Shown piece after piece: positions 15,241 to 26,220 of a stretch of DNA of 33,494 nt (within the stretch, counting starts at the first letter, position 1; every line of letters begins with the position of its first letter). The translations under genes were made by a program, and so were the position numbers. Origin of the DNA: Chromobacterium subtsugae (GTDB lineage Bacteria > Pseudomonadota > Gammaproteobacteria > Burkholderiales > Chromobacteriaceae). Location of the stretch: NCBI RefSeq assembly GCF_001676875.1, contig NZ_JYKA01000030.1:1-33494 (forward strand), given 5' to 3'. Below the pieces are notes generated by a model, which made no database searches, was not told the origin of the DNA, and was given only the letters and a program-made list of their open reading frames with translations.

Positions 15241-16446
15241 TTGAACCCACGCCTGGCCCAACTGCATCCTTATCCGTTCCAGCGCCTGGCCGCGCTGCTG
15301 GCTGATTGCCGCCCGCCGGCCGAACTGCCCCACGTCAGCCTGGCGATGGGCGAACCCAAGCACCCGGCGCCGCAGCTGGTGAAGGACGCGCTGTGCGCCA
15401 ACCTGTCCGGCCTGTCCGGCTACCCGGCCACGCAGGGCTCGCCGGCGCTGCGCCAGGCCTGCGCCGACTGGGCGGGGCGCCGCTACGGCGTCGCGCTGGA
15501 CCCGGTGCGCCAGGTGCTGCCGGTCAACGGCAGCCGCGAGGCGCTGTTTTCGCTGACGCAATGCCTGATAGACGCCGACGGCGGCGCGAAACCGGTAGTG
15601 GTCTCTCCCAATCCGTTTTACCAGATTTACGAAGGCGCGGCACTGCTGGCGGGGGCCGAGCCCCATTACCTGAACTGCGAGGCGCGAAACCGCTTCCAGC
15701 CCGACTGGGACAGCGTGCCGGACGAAATCTGGCGCCGTGCCCAGCTGCTCATCGTCTGCAGCCCGGGCAATCCCACCGGCGCGGTGATGGGTCTGGCCGA
15801 CTGGCAAAAGCTGTTCGCGCTGTCCGACCGTTACGGCTTCGTCATCGCCAGCGACGAATGCTATTCCGAAATCTATTTCGACGCGCCGCCGCTGGGCGGC
15901 CTGTCCGCCGCGCGGCTGTCCGGCCGCTCTTTGGAGCGGCTGGTGATGCTGACCAGCCTGTCCAAGCGCTCCAACGTGCCCGGCATGCGCTCCGGCTTCG
16001 TCGCCGGCGACGCGGCCATCCTGGAAAAATTCCTGCTTTACCGCACCTATCACGGCAGCGCGATGAGCCTGACGGTGCAGGCCGCCAGCCAGGCCGCCTG
16101 GAACGACGAAGCGCACGTCGAGTCCAACCGGGCCGCCTACGCCGCCAAGTTCGCCGCGGTGCTGCCGCTGCTCTCGCCGGTGCTGGAGGTGGAAATGCCG
16201 GAGGCCGGCTTCTACCTGTGGGCCAAGGTGCCGGGCGGCGACGACGCCGCCTTCGCCCTCGCGCTGTTCCAGCAGCAACACGTGACGGTGCTGCCCGGCA
16301 GCTTCCTGGCCCGCGACGCCCATGGCGCCAACCCCGGCCGCGGCTACATCCGCATCGCCTTGGTAGCCGGCCAAGATGAATGCGTGGCCGCCGCGCAAAG
16401 AATTGTAGAATTCTGCCGTACGCAATCCGCCGCCCTGACGGCGTGA
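15241..16446 (+). CDS. dapC: Succinyldiaminopimelate transaminase DapC
   Basis: This PLP-dependent class I/II aminotransferase makes N-succinyl-L,L-diaminopimelate from N-succinyl-2-amino-6-oxopimelate in lysine and peptidoglycan precursor synthesis. The 401-residue protein starts [19 protein letters not shown] and has [16 protein letters not shown] and [15 protein letters not shown] with the PLP lysine at residue 242. A TTG start at 15241 is chosen because GGAGA lies seven bases upstream and the residues that follow match the usual DapC N-terminus; the upstream open codons from 15205 lie under the divergent EamA gene region. dapD follows, which supports the specific role over a general alanine or aspartate aminotransferase. 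Confidence 0.92.
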   Translation: MNPRLAQLHPYPFQRLAALLADCRPPAELPHVSLAMGEPKHPAPQLVKDALCANLSGLSGYPATQGSPALRQACADWAGRRYGVALDPVRQVLPVNGSREALFSLTQCLIDADGGAKPVVVSPNPFYQIYEGAALLAGAEPHYLNCEARNRFQPDWDSVPDEIWRRAQLLIVCSPGNPTGAVMGLADWQKLFALSDRYGFVIASDECYSEIYFDAPPLGGLSAARLSGRSLERLVMLTSLSKRSNVPGMRSGFVAGDAAILEKFLLYRTYHGSAMSLTVQAASQAAWNDEAHVESNRAAYAAKFAAVLPLLSPVLEVEMPEAGFYLWAKVPGGDDAAFALALFQQQHVTVLPGSFLARDAHGANPGRGYIRIALVAGQDECVAAAQRIVEFCRTQSAALTA

Positions 16447-16516
16447 AACACCGCAACCCGACAGACAAGATCAAATAATGACGACATCCATCCACATTGC
16501 CAAAGGACTGAACCAG

Positions 16517-17338
16517 ATGCATCCGATCCAAAGCCTGATCGAACAGGCATTCGAGAACCGCGCCGAAATCACCCCCGCCACCGTGTCGGCGGAACTGAAG
16601 GCGGCGATAGACCAAGTGATCGCCGAGCTGGACAGCGGCCGCCTGCGCGTCGCCGAGAAGCAAGGCGCCGACTGGGTGGTCAACCAGTGGGTGAAGAAGG
16701 CCGTGCTGCTGTCGTTCCGCATCCGCGACAACGCGGTGCAAGACGACGGCGTGTCGCGCTACTTCGACAAGGTGGACACCAAGTTCTGCGACTGGAACCA
16801 GGCCCGCTTCCAGGAAGCCGGCTTCCGCGTGGTGCCGGGCGCGGTGGCGCGCAAGGGCAGCTTCATCGCCAAGAACACCGTGCTGATGCCGTCCTACGTC
16901 AATATCGGCGCCTACGTCGACGAAGGAGCGATGGTGGACACCTGGGCCACCGTCGGTTCCTGCGCCCAGATCGGCAAGAATGTGCACCTGTCCGGCGGCG
17001 TCGGCATCGGCGGCGTGCTGGAGCCGCTGCAGGCCAACCCGACCATCATCGAAGACAACTGCTTCATCGGCGCGCGCTCGGAAATCGTCGAAGGCGTGAT
17101 CGTCGGCGAAGGCTCGGTAATCTCGATGGGCGTCTACATCGGCCAATCCACCAAGATCTACGACCGCGAAACCGGCGAAGTGATGTACGGCCGCGTGCCG
17201 CCGGGCTCGGTGGTGGTGTCCGGCAACCTGCCGTCCAAGGATGGCAGCCACAGCCTGTACTGCGCGGTGATCGTCAAAAAGGTGGACGCGCAAACCCGCA
17301 GCAAGACCAGCATCAACGAACTGTTGCGCGGCGTCTGA
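16517..17338 (+). CDS. dapD: Tetrahydrodipicolinate N-succinyltransferase DapD
   Basis: DapD transfers succinyl from succinyl-CoA to tetrahydrodipicolinate, the step before DapC in the succinylase branch of the diaminopimelate pathway. The 273-residue protein starts [20 protein letters not shown] and contains a left-handed beta-helix of hexapeptide repeats ([19 protein letters not shown] to [18 protein letters not shown]), as in the trimeric enzymes. Start 16517 gives the family's standard 273-274 residues and has AAAGGA nine bases upstream; the upstream ATG at 16478 would add 13 residues and has a weaker site. It lies 70 bases after dapC and forms an operon with it, ending in a terminator. 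Confidence 0.95.
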   Translation: MHPIQSLIEQAFENRAEITPATVSAELKAAIDQVIAELDSGRLRVAEKQGADWVVNQWVKKAVLLSFRIRDNAVQDDGVSRYFDKVDTKFCDWNQARFQEAGFRVVPGAVARKGSFIAKNTVLMPSYVNIGAYVDEGAMVDTWATVGSCAQIGKNVHLSGGVGIGGVLEPLQANPTIIEDNCFIGARSEIVEGVIVGEGSVISMGVYIGQSTKIYDRETGEVMYGRVPPGSVVVSGNLPSKDGSHSLYCAVIVKKVDAQTRSKTSINELLRGV

Positions 17339-17349
17339 ACCGTGGCTGG

Positions 17350-17378
17350 CCGCGCCGGCGCTTGTCCGGCGCGGTTTT
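17350..17378 (+). terminator. Rho-independent terminator after dapD
   Basis: Perfect nine-base arms CCGCGCCGG and CCGGCGCGG with a seven-base loop are followed by TTTT, 12 bases after the dapD stop. Confidence 0.82.
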
Positions 17379-17389
17379 AAGGCAAATAA

Positions 17390-17407
17390 CTTGACTCTCA
17401 AGTCAAG
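17390..17407. promoter_or_regulatory. Palindrome upstream of mla operon
   Basis: CTTGACT ctca AGTCAAG is a perfect seven-base inverted repeat shortly after the dapD terminator and 50 bases before the proposed mla promoter. Its position fits an upstream regulatory site, but no consensus known to me fits clearly. Confidence 0.35.
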
Positions 17408-17456
17408 ACAAACGCATTGCGCTGCGGCAAATTTGCACTCAGTAACATAGCGATAT

Positions 17457-17485
17457 TTGGCGGCACGCCCGCAACGCTATAAAAT
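17457..17485 (+). promoter_or_regulatory. Probable sigma-70 promoter of the mla operon
   Basis: TTGGCG, a 17-base gap and TAAAAT (inside TATAAAAT) lie about 180 bases before the mlaF start. The inverted repeat ATCCAG n10 CTGGAT (17484-17505) overlaps the expected transcription start. The 5' leader from about 17492 to 17665 is GC-rich, and no riboswitch fold was recognised in it. This accounts for the 327-base gap after dapD. Confidence 0.5.
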
Positions 17486-17665
17486 CCAGCTATTCGAGAC
17501 TGGATGGCGCGCCACCCCCCAAGCTGCCCGCCCGGCACCGCAGAGTGGCGGCCCCTCCTCACCCGTGTCGCGGCTCCGCTCTGCCGCTGCGGTGAAGCTC
17601 GCGTGAATTTCGCCGTCTCACCGGGGTCTCAACAAGACTCCTCTTGCAAGCAGTTTGGAATTTTC

Positions 17666-18484
17666 GTGTCCTCAGACCATTTCATCGAATTCAGGAACGT
17701 CAGCTTCGCCTACGGCGACCGGCCCATCCTGAAAGATCTCACCTTGGGCGTGCCGCGCGGCAAGCTGGTGGCCATCATGGGCGGCAGCGGCAGCGGCAAG
17801 ACCACCCTGCTCAGGCTGATTTCCGGCCAAATCCGCCCGCAAGCGGGCGAAGTGCTGATAGACGGCCGCGACATCGCCAGGATGAGCCAAGCCGAGCTGT
17901 ACCAGCACCGCCGCCGCATGGGCATGCTGTTCCAGTTCGGCGCGCTGTTCACCGACCTGTCGGTCGCCGACAACGTCGCCTTCCCGCTGCGCGAGCACAC
18001 CAAGCTGCCGGAAAACATGATCCGCGACCTCGTCACCATGAAACTGGAGGCGGTGGGCCTGCGCGGCACCCAGAAGCTGATGCCGGCCGAACTGTCCGGC
18101 GGCATGGCGCGCCGGGTGGCGCTGGCGCGCGCCATCGCGCTCGACCCGCAGCTGATGCTGTACGACGAGCCGTTCACCGGGCTCGACCCGATCTCGCTCG
18201 GCGTGATCGCGCTGTTGATCAAGAAACTCAACGACGCGCTCGGCACCACCGCGGTGATGGTGACGCACGACGTGCACCAGTCGCTGGCCATCGTCGACCA
18301 CGTGCTGTTCGTCGCCAATGGCCAGATCATCGCCCAGGGCTCGCCGGACGAAGTCCGCAACTCCGATTCGCCGTGGGTGACGCAGTTCATCAACGGCGAG
18401 GCCGACGGCCCTGTGCATTACAACTATCCGGCGGCCAGCTCGCTGGCCGCCGACCTGGGGCTGCAAGGGGGCGCGCATGCTTGA
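17666..18484 (+). CDS. mlaF: MlaF, ATPase of phospholipid ABC transporter
   Basis: MlaF powers the inner-membrane MlaFEDB complex that moves phospholipids between the membranes and maintains outer-membrane asymmetry. The 272-residue protein has Walker A GGSGSGKTT (about residues 39-47), Q-loop LFQFGALFTD, signature LSGGMARRVALARAIA, Walker B LMLYDEPFTGLDP and the switch His in MVTHDV. A GTG start at 17666 is chosen because the upstream open codons (from 17504) are Pro/Cys/Arg-rich with no family similarity, while SSDHFIEFRNVSFAYG matches the usual start. It overlaps mlaE by eight bases. Confidence 0.95.
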   Translation: MSSDHFIEFRNVSFAYGDRPILKDLTLGVPRGKLVAIMGGSGSGKTTLLRLISGQIRPQAGEVLIDGRDIARMSQAELYQHRRRMGMLFQFGALFTDLSVADNVAFPLREHTKLPENMIRDLVTMKLEAVGLRGTQKLMPAELSGGMARRVALARAIALDPQLMLYDEPFTGLDPISLGVIALLIKKLNDALGTTAVMVTHDVHQSLAIVDHVLFVANGQIIAQGSPDEVRNSDSPWVTQFINGEADGPVHYNYPAASSLAADLGLQGGAHA

Positions 18485-19262
18485 TTTCCTGACTTCGCCG
18501 CTGCGCCGGCTCGGCCACGCCACCATCAACGCGGTATGGCGGCTGGGCTTCGCCGCCCGCTTCCTGGCCGCCATCCTGCTCAACAGCGGCCAGAGCCTGC
18601 TCAGGCTGCAGCTGACCATACGCGAGATCTACTTCGCCGGCGTGATGTCGCTGATCATCATCGTCGTCTCCGGCCTGTTCGTCGGCATGGTGCTGGGCCT
18701 GCAGGGCTACACCACGCTGGCCAAGTTCGGCTCCGCCGACGCGCTGGGCGCGATGGTGGCGCTGGCGCTGCTGCGCGAGCTGGGCCCGGTGCTGGCCGCG
18801 CTGTTGTTCGCCAGCCGCGCCGGCAGCGCGATGACCGCCGAAATCGGCCTGATGAAGACCACCGAGCAGCTGGACGCGATGAGCGTGATGGCGGTCAACC
18901 CGATGGCGCGGGTGATCGCGCCGCGCTTCTGGGCCGGCGTGATCTCCATGCCCATCCTGGCCGCGCTGTTCAACGTCGTCGGCGTGTTCGGCGGCTATCT
19001 GGTGGGCGTGGTGATGATAGGCCTGGACGCCGGCACCTTCTGGTCGCAGATGCAGGGCAATGTCGACCTGCACTACGACGTGATCAACGGCCTGATCAAG
19101 AGCCTGTGCTTCGGCGTCGCCATCACGCTGATCGCCGTGTTCGAAGGCTACGACGCCACCCCGACCGCCGCCGGCGTGTCGGCCGCCACCACCCGCACCG
19201 TGGTCACATCGGCCTTGGTGATCCTGGCGCTGGATTTCGTGCTGACCGCCTTCATGTTCTAG
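18477..19262 (+). CDS. mlaE: MlaE, permease of phospholipid ABC transporter
   Basis: The 261-residue inner-membrane permease dimerises in MlaFEDB and forms the lipid-binding chamber with the MlaD ring. It has an N-terminal interface helix and about five transmembrane helices, with the family's conserved blocks: GLFVGMVLGLQGYTTLAKFG, ALLFASRAGSAMTAEIGLMKTTEQLDAMSVMAVNP and ITLIAVFEGYDATPTAAGVSAATTRTVVTSAL. The start lies inside the mlaF end (ATGCTTGA), so translation is coupled. mlaD begins 12 bases after the stop. Confidence 0.96.
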   Translation: MLDFLTSPLRRLGHATINAVWRLGFAARFLAAILLNSGQSLLRLQLTIREIYFAGVMSLIIIVVSGLFVGMVLGLQGYTTLAKFGSADALGAMVALALLRELGPVLAALLFASRAGSAMTAEIGLMKTTEQLDAMSVMAVNPMARVIAPRFWAGVISMPILAALFNVVGVFGGYLVGVVMIGLDAGTFWSQMQGNVDLHYDVINGLIKSLCFGVAITLIAVFEGYDATPTAAGVSAATTRTVVTSALVILALDFVLTAFMF

Positions 19263-19274
19263 GAAAAAAACCGA

Positions 19275-19742
19275 ATGAAACGCTCTACCATTGATTTATG
19301 GGTCGGCATCTTTGTTGCTCTGGGCATCGCCGCCGTCGCCTTCCTGTCGCTGAAAGTGGCCAACCTGACGCCGCAGAGCGCGTCGCAAACCTACGTCGTC
19401 TACGCCGACTTCGACAACGTCGGCGGCTTGAAGGTAAAAGCGCCGGTCAAGGAGGCGGGCGTGCTGGTGGGCCGCGTGGCCGACATCCGCCTGGACCCGA
19501 AAACCTACCGCGCCCGCGTCGCGCTGAACATCGACAAGACCTACCAGCTCAGCGACGACGTCAGCGCCTCCATCCTGACCTCCGGCCTGTTGGGCGAGCA
19601 ATACATCGGCCTGCAGCAGGGCGGCTCGGAAACCACCCTGGCCGCCGGCGGCACCATCACCATCACCTCGTCGGCGATGGTGCTGGAGCAGTTGATCGGT
19701 AAATTCATGACCGGATTTTCCGGCAAAGACGCAAGCAAATAG
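19275..19742 (+). CDS. mlaD: MlaD, MCE-domain lipid-binding subunit
   Basis: MlaD forms a hexameric ring in the periplasm, anchored to the inner membrane, that binds phospholipid between MlaE and MlaC. The 155-residue protein has one N-terminal transmembrane segment (LWVGIFVALGIAAVAFLSLKV, residues 8-28) and an MCE domain (about 38-125) with YADFDNVGGLKVKAPVKEAGVLVGRV and SGLLGEQYIGLQQGG. The end (MVLEQLIGKFMTGF) is the usual C-terminal helix. Length is close to that of the family. The 93-base gap to mlaC contains a GC-rich hairpin. Confidence 0.95.
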   Translation: MKRSTIDLWVGIFVALGIAAVAFLSLKVANLTPQSASQTYVVYADFDNVGGLKVKAPVKEAGVLVGRVADIRLDPKTYRARVALNIDKTYQLSDDVSASILTSGLLGEQYIGLQQGGSETTLAAGGTITITSSAMVLEQLIGKFMTGFSGKDASK

Positions 19743-19776
19743 CGTCGCAAGCGGGCAACCCTCCACGCGGGCATCC

Positions 19777-19794
19777 GCGGCCGGCGCTGGCCGC
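19777..19794 (+). other. GC hairpin in the mlaD-mlaC gap
   Basis: GCGGCC ggcgct GGCCGC can form a strong stem in mRNA between mlaD and mlaC. There is no T-run after it, so it is not a terminator. It may protect the upstream mRNA or be chance; it is the only notable structure in this 93-base gap. Confidence 0.3.
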
Positions 19795-19835
19795 CGCTCT
19801 GCTCCGCATGAACTGTGAAACATGGAATCTTGCAA

Positions 19836-20471
19836 ATGAAAAAACTGTTTACCCTGTTCTGTCTGATCGTCGGCCTGTCGTCCACCCAGGCCATCGCCGC
19901 CGCCGACTCCCCGGTTGAAATCATCAAGGACGGTTCGCGCCAGGTGCTGGACATCCTGAAGCAGGACAACGGCAAGAACACCAAGCAGGTGCGCCAGCAG
20001 GCCGAAGCCGCCGCCGTGCCGCTGTTCGATTTCCCGCGCATGACCGCGCTGGCGGTCGGCCTGGGCTGGCGCCAGGCCACCCCGGAGCAGCGCACCCAGC
20101 TGACCCAGCAGTTCCAGACCCTGCTGGTGCGCACCTACTCCACCACCATGACCCGCTTCAAGGCCGCCCAGGTCGACGTGAAGGCCAACCCGGCCCTGTC
20201 CGCCAACGGCCGCGACACCACCGTCAAGACCAGCGTCACCCTGCCGGGCAACGCCAACCCAGTGTCGGTGGATTACGTGATGTACAAGGGCGACAAGGGC
20301 TGGAAGATCTACAACGTCAGCGTCGAAGGCGCCAGCCTGGTCACCGTCTACCGCAACAGCTTCAACGAAGAAATCCAGAAAACCGGCGTGAACGGCCTGA
20401 TCAAGCTGCTGCAGGACAAGAACGCCACCCCGGCCGCCGCCGCTGCCGCTGCCGGCAAGGGCAAACCCTGA
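19836..20471 (+). CDS. mlaC: MlaC, periplasmic phospholipid shuttle
   Basis: MlaC carries phospholipid across the periplasm between the MlaA-porin complex and MlaFEDB. The 211-residue protein starts MKKLFTLFCLIVGLSSTQAI and has a Sec signal peptide with likely cleavage after AIAA. The mature domain has FDFPRMTALAVGLGWRQATPEQRTQLTQQFQTLLVRTYSTTM, VDYVMYKGDKGWKIYNVSVEGASLVTVYRNSF, and a low-complexity Ala tail (NATPAAAAAAAGKGKP). ATG 19836 is preferred over the alternative upstream codon at 19815, as the signal peptide starts there. Its stop overlaps the mlaB start by one base (TGATG). Confidence 0.95.
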   Translation: MKKLFTLFCLIVGLSSTQAIAAADSPVEIIKDGSRQVLDILKQDNGKNTKQVRQQAEAAAVPLFDFPRMTALAVGLGWRQATPEQRTQLTQQFQTLLVRTYSTTMTRFKAAQVDVKANPALSANGRDTTVKTSVTLPGNANPVSVDYVMYKGDKGWKIYNVSVEGASLVTVYRNSFNEEIQKTGVNGLIKLLQDKNATPAAAAAAAGKGKP

Positions 20472-20758
20472 TGCTGAAGACCACCGCCCCCGGCGAGGCC
20501 AGCCTCAGCGGGCGCATCGACATGGCGGCCAGCGCCGGACTGGCGCGCGCGCTGGCCGAGCTGGCGGCGCGCGGTCCGCTGCGGCTGGACCTGTCCGGCA
20601 TCGAGGCGGCCGACTCGTCGGCGCTGGCGCTGCTGCTGCAGGCGCGCCGCGCCGCCGCCGCCGCCGGCCACGCGCTGACCTTCGCCGGCATGCCGGCGGG
20701 TCTGGCCACCCTGGCCGGCCTGTACGATCTGGGCCCCCTGCTATCCGCCGGAGAGTGA
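20471..20758 (+). CDS. mlaB: MlaB, STAS-domain subunit
   Basis: MlaB is the cytoplasmic STAS-domain partner that binds MlaF and stabilises the ATPase complex. The 95-residue protein has SLSGRIDMAASAGLARALAELA, then LRLDLSGIEAADSSALALLLQARRAAAAAGHAL, in which the SS pair lies in the usual STAS loop, and ends GLATLAGLYDLGPLL. It overlaps mlaC by one base, and mlaA starts one base after its stop, so translation is coupled on both sides. Confidence 0.92.
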   Translation: MLKTTAPGEASLSGRIDMAASAGLARALAELAARGPLRLDLSGIEAADSSALALLLQARRAAAAAGHALTFAGMPAGLATLAGLYDLGPLLSAGE

Positions 20759-20759
20759 A

Positions 20760-21569
20760 ATGCGCCGCATCCTGCCCCTAGTCGCCATTCTGCTGCTGGC
20801 CGGCTGCGCCAGCGCGCCGGCCACGCCGTACGACCCGTACGAGCCTTACAACCGCACGATGTTCAAGGTCAACGACACCGCCGACCAGTGGGTGCTGCGC
20901 CCGCTGGCCCAGGGCTACCAGAAAGTGGTGCCCTCGCCGGTGCGCACCGGCGTCGGCAACTTCTTCGACAACCTGAAGGATGTCTACAGCTTCGCCTTCA
21001 ACGTGCTGCGCGCCGAGCCGGAAAAAGCCGCCAACGACTTCATGCGCGTGGCGATCAACTCCAGCTTCGGCTTGTTCGGCCTGATCGACATCGCCGACCA
21101 GGCTGGCCTGAAGAACAACAAGACCACGCTGGGCGACACGCTGGCCACCTGGGGCTGGAAGAGCAGCAACTACTTCGTGCTGCCCTTCTTCGGCCCGTCC
21201 ACCGTGCGCGACAGCGCCGGCCTGGGCGCGTCGCTGGCCGGCCCCGGCCCGGAGCGGCTGGTCTACCACAACAGCCGGGAGGCCATCGCCTTCTACGGCG
21301 TCTACGGCGTCAGCACCCGCGCCAAGTATCTGGGCGTGGACGGCTTGCTGGACACCGCCGCGGTGGACCGCTACAGCTACACCCGCGACGTCTACATGCA
21401 GCTGCGCGCCAAGCAGCTGGGACAGCCGGATCCGACCCAGCCGGCCGACAACCTGAACCTGGACGAACTGATGGACTCGCCGGGACCGGGCGGCAAGAGC
21501 GACAGCTCCGCGCCGGCCGCGCATGCGGTGGAGAGTTCGGCGCCGGCCGCGGCCTCCGCCGCCCAGTAA
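20760..21569 (+). CDS. mlaA: MlaA (VacJ) outer-membrane lipoprotein
   Basis: MlaA removes mislocalised phospholipid from the outer leaflet of the outer membrane and passes it to MlaC. The 269-residue protein has a lipoprotein signal [16 protein letters not shown] with Cys16, then [48 protein letters not shown], the VacJ family core. [14 protein letters not shown] and [20 protein letters not shown] follow. The C-terminal 50 residues are Ala/Ser/Pro-rich and disordered in appearance. It is the last gene of the operon and is followed by a strong terminator. Having mlaA in the same operon as FEDCB differs from E. coli, where it is elsewhere. Confidence 0.96.
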   Translation: MRRILPLVAILLLAGCASAPATPYDPYEPYNRTMFKVNDTADQWVLRPLAQGYQKVVPSPVRTGVGNFFDNLKDVYSFAFNVLRAEPEKAANDFMRVAINSSFGLFGLIDIADQAGLKNNKTTLGDTLATWGWKSSNYFVLPFFGPSTVRDSAGLGASLAGPGPERLVYHNSREAIAFYGVYGVSTRAKYLGVDGLLDTAAVDRYSYTRDVYMQLRAKQLGQPDPTQPADNLNLDELMDSPGPGGKSDSSAPAAHAVESSAPAAASAAQ

Positions 21570-21590
21570 GGCCGCCGTCGACCGGACCAG

Positions 21591-21621
21591 CGCGTCGCCC
21601 TGTGGGCGGCGCGTTTTTTTT
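21591..21621 (+). terminator. Rho-independent terminator of the mla operon
   Basis: Arms CGCGTCGCCC and GGGCGGCGCG (one G-U pair) with loop TGT are followed by eight T, 21 bases after the mlaA stop. Confidence 0.88.
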
Positions 21622-21750
21622 GCCGCCTGGCGCGCGGCATCCGTGCGCGGGCAAGCGGCCATGGCGCGAGTAGGGTTACAATACCCCGGCCGCCCTGGCG
21701 CCAAGCGCAGCCTGGCGGCCGTTTTCATTCTCAATTTGTCAGGAAACACC

Positions 21751-22089
21751 ATGAGTCAATTGCCCGCCTGCCCGCAATGCGGATCGGAATACACCTACCA
21801 GGACGGCGCGATGTTCGTGTGCCCCGAGTGCGCGCACGAATGGAACGAGCAAAGCGCCGCGCCAGCCGAGGAACAGCGCGTGGTGCGCGACGCGGTCGGC
21901 AACACGCTGCAGGACGGCGACAGCGTCACCGTGATCAAGGATCTGAAGGTCAAAGGCTCGTCGCTGGTGGTCAAGGTCGGCACCAAGGTCAAGAACATCC
22001 GCCTGGTGGACGGCGACCACGACATCGACTGCAAGATCGACGGCATCGGCGCGATGGGCCTGAAGTCGGAATTCGTCAAGAAAGCCTGA
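21751..22089 (+). CDS. yjdM: PhnA/YjdM family zinc-ribbon protein
   Basis: The 112-residue protein has an N-terminal zinc ribbon with two CxxC pairs ([21 protein letters not shown]) and a C-terminal barrel-like domain [67 protein letters not shown]. Length and sequence match E. coli YjdM (PhnA), which despite its name is not the phosphonoacetate hydrolase; its function is uncertain. AGGA lies six bases before the ATG. It ends at a terminator shared with convergent murA. Confidence 0.93.
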   Translation: MSQLPACPQCGSEYTYQDGAMFVCPECAHEWNEQSAAPAEEQRVVRDAVGNTLQDGDSVTVIKDLKVKGSSLVVKVGTKVKNIRLVDGDHDIDCKIDGIGAMGLKSEFVKKA

Positions 22090-22118
22090 GTCCGCCGCCC
22101 GCCCGGCTCCGGGCAAAG

Positions 22119-22154
22119 AAAAACGCCGCGCTCCCGATGGAGGCGGCGTTTTTT
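22119..22154. terminator. Bidirectional terminator between yjdM and murA
   Basis: AAAAACGCCGC and GCGGCGTTTTTT form a stem around a 13-base loop; A-run on the left and T-run on the right allow it to work for both convergent genes. Confidence 0.85.
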
Positions 22155-22175
22155 CGTCTGCGCGAATGGGGCGGA

Positions 22176-23685
<1,510 letters not shown>

Positions 23686-23710
23686 TGCGGGAATCCAGAG
23701 CGAATAATGT

Positions 23711-24462
23711 TCAGTGGCGCAGCTTGTAGCCGGAGTGGATCAGCCATAGGGCCAAAGACACCAGCGCGGCGAAGCTGCCGCCCACCACGCCGGCGGACAG
23801 CCAGGGGCTGACGTCGGCCTGGCCGAAAAAGCCGTAGCGGAAGCCGTCTATCATGTAGAACACCGGGTTGGCGTGCGACACGGCGTACCAGAACGACGGC
23901 AGGCTGTTGATGGAATAGAACACGCCGGACAGGAAAGTCAGCGGCATGATCAGGAAATTCTGGAAGGCGGCCAGCTGGTCGAATTTCTCCGCCCAGATGC
24001 CGGCGATCACGCCCAGCGTGCCCAGCACGCCGCAGCCCAGCACCGCGAACAGCACCGCCCACAGCGGCTGGGCCGGCAACGGCAGGCCGAACCAGGCGGT
24101 GACCAGCAGCACGCCGGCGCCCACCGCCAGGCCGCGCACCACCGAGGCCAGCAGGTAGGCAAGGAAGAACTCCGGCGCGGTCAGCGGCGGCAGCATCAGG
24201 AACACGATGTTGCCGGTGATCTTGGACTGGATCAGGCTGGAGGAGCTGTTGGCGAAGGCGTTCTGCGCCATCGACATCATCGCCAGGCCGGGAATCAGAA
24301 AAGCGGTGTAGCCGACGCCGGGATAGGCCTCGACGTGCTTGGACAGCACGTGGGCGAAGATCAGCTGGTACATCAGCGCGGTCAGCACCGGGGCGGCCAC
24401 GGTCTGGAACGATACCTTCCAGAAACGCACCAGCTCCTTCTTGAACAGGGTGAGAAAACCTA

Positions 24463-24466
<4 letters not shown>
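23711..24466 (-). CDS. yadH: ABC-2 type permease (YadH-like)
   Basis: The 251-residue inner-membrane protein has six hydrophobic segments and the ABC-2 permease pattern: MIGFLTLFKKELVRFWKVSFQTVAAPVLTALMYQLIF, FLIPGLAMMSMAQNAFANSSSSLIQSKITGNIVFLMLPPLTAPEFFLAYL, and PLTFLSGVFYSINSLPSFWYAVSHANPVFYMIDGFRYGF. It resembles E. coli YadH, an exporter of unknown substrate. Its ATG overlaps the stop of the ATPase gene (ATGA). The conserved cluster with ibaG and murA suggests an envelope role. Confidence 0.9.
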
Positions 24467-25365
<899 letters not shown>

Positions 25366-25435
25366 GAAAACCATGGCGCCACCAAGGCGATGCCAGACCA
25401 AGACGGCTGCGCTAGTGGCTTGAGAAAAAAGCGCA

Positions 25436-25441
25436 ATTATA
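25436..25441 (-). promoter_or_regulatory. Candidate -10 hexamer for the yadGH-ibaG-murA operon
   Basis: A perfect TATAAT on the minus strand sits 15 bases beyond the TetR stop. A -35 is not clear (TTACCA at a 19-base distance is the best). The same spot forms a weak GCGC stem with a T-run that could end the TetR transcript, so assignment is uncertain. Confidence 0.35.
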
Positions 25442-25455
25442 GCGCCGCCGCGCGC

Positions 25456-26097
25456 TCAGGTGGTAAGTTGTTCCATGATTTCAGGCGTGAAGATGCCGCG
25501 GTACAAATATTGCAACAAGCGGCTGGCCGCCAGCATGGCGTCCGGCCCCGGCTGCTCTATCACCAGCTTGTGCATCAGGCCGTCGTGCAGCGCCTGCACC
25601 ACCGTCGCCGCCTCTTCCGGCTCGACGCAGGCATACGCCTGCCCCCTGTCCTTGGCCACCTGCACCACATGGCTCAGCAAGCCGCGCGCCTCGTGCATGT
25701 GCGCCACGCACTCCTCGTGGATAGGCTCTAGCTCGCCGACGTGCTCGCTGCGCAAAAACAGGATCAGCAGGATGCGCCGCACCTGAGGATTATGCTCGAT
25801 CAGCGCCAGCAGGCGGTGGCTGTGCTCCCACAGCGCCCGCGCCGGATCGGTGTCGGCGGTTCGCAACAGTTGCTCGCGCATATCGTCGAAAGACGGCGAA
25901 ACCCGGTCCAGCATCGCGCGGTACAGGTCCAGCTTGTTCTGGAAATGCCAGTACACCGCGCCGCGGGTCAGACCCGCCGCGGTGGCGATTTCCGCCAGCG
26001 AGGTGCGCGACACGCCCTGCTCGCTGAACAGCCGCTCGGCGGCATCCAGCAGCAGCTGGCGGGTCTGCTCGGCCTCTTCACGTGTTTTCCGTGCCAT
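25456..26097 (-). CDS. TetR/AcrR-family repressor of the adjacent RND pump
   Basis: The 213-residue protein has a TetR helix-turn-helix (ARKTREEAEQTRQLLLDAAERLFSEQGVSRTSLAEIATAAGLTRGAVYWHFQNKLDLY, residues 2-60) of the AcrR/TtgR/MtrR subgroup, with a C-terminal ligand-binding part of RILLILFLRSEHVGEL and ALHDGLMHKLVIEQPG. It is divergent from the RND pump genes, with an AcrR-like palindrome between them, so it likely represses the pump and itself and is released by pump substrates. In Chromobacterium the corresponding regulator of CdeAB-OprM is CdeR; identity to that protein is not checked. Confidence 0.9.
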   Translation of the reverse strand: MARKTREEAEQTRQLLLDAAERLFSEQGVSRTSLAEIATAAGLTRGAVYWHFQNKLDLYRAMLDRVSPSFDDMREQLLRTADTDPARALWEHSHRLLALIEHNPQVRRILLILFLRSEHVGELEPIHEECVAHMHEARGLLSHVVQVAKDRGQAYACVEPEEAATVVQALHDGLMHKLVIEQPGPDAMLAASRLLQYLYRGIFTPEIMEQLTT

Positions 26098-26188
26098 CCA
26101 TCATTCTTCGCTCTTAGTACTAGTATGAATTTTAACGGTTCTTTGTTGCCCAAACCGCTGCGTTTTTACATATCCGAGACATTATAGC

Positions 26189-26220
26189 ATTTTACATACA
26201 GACGCGTATGTATGTAAAAT
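26189..26220. promoter_or_regulatory. AcrR-like operator with promoter hexamers on both strands
   Basis: Perfect 12-base arms, ATTTTACATACA and TGTATGTAAAAT, flank GACGCGTA. The inner 24 bases, TACATACA n8 TGTATGTA, have the same arms and spacing as the known E. coli AcrR site. Because of the symmetry, each strand reads TTTACA, 18 bases, TAAAAT, a promoter-like pair. Predicted starts would give leaders of about 85-90 bases to both the repressor and the pump gene. Confidence 0.8.

Noticed and set aside
17504-17665. N-terminal extension of MlaF from an upstream ATG.
   Set aside because: The added residues are Pro/Cys/Arg-rich and lie in the likely 5' leader; family similarity starts at the GTG at 17666.
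17492-17665. Long GC-rich mla leader considered as a riboswitch.
   Set aside because: No conserved aptamer core is recognised, and no terminator or clear anti-terminator pair is present.
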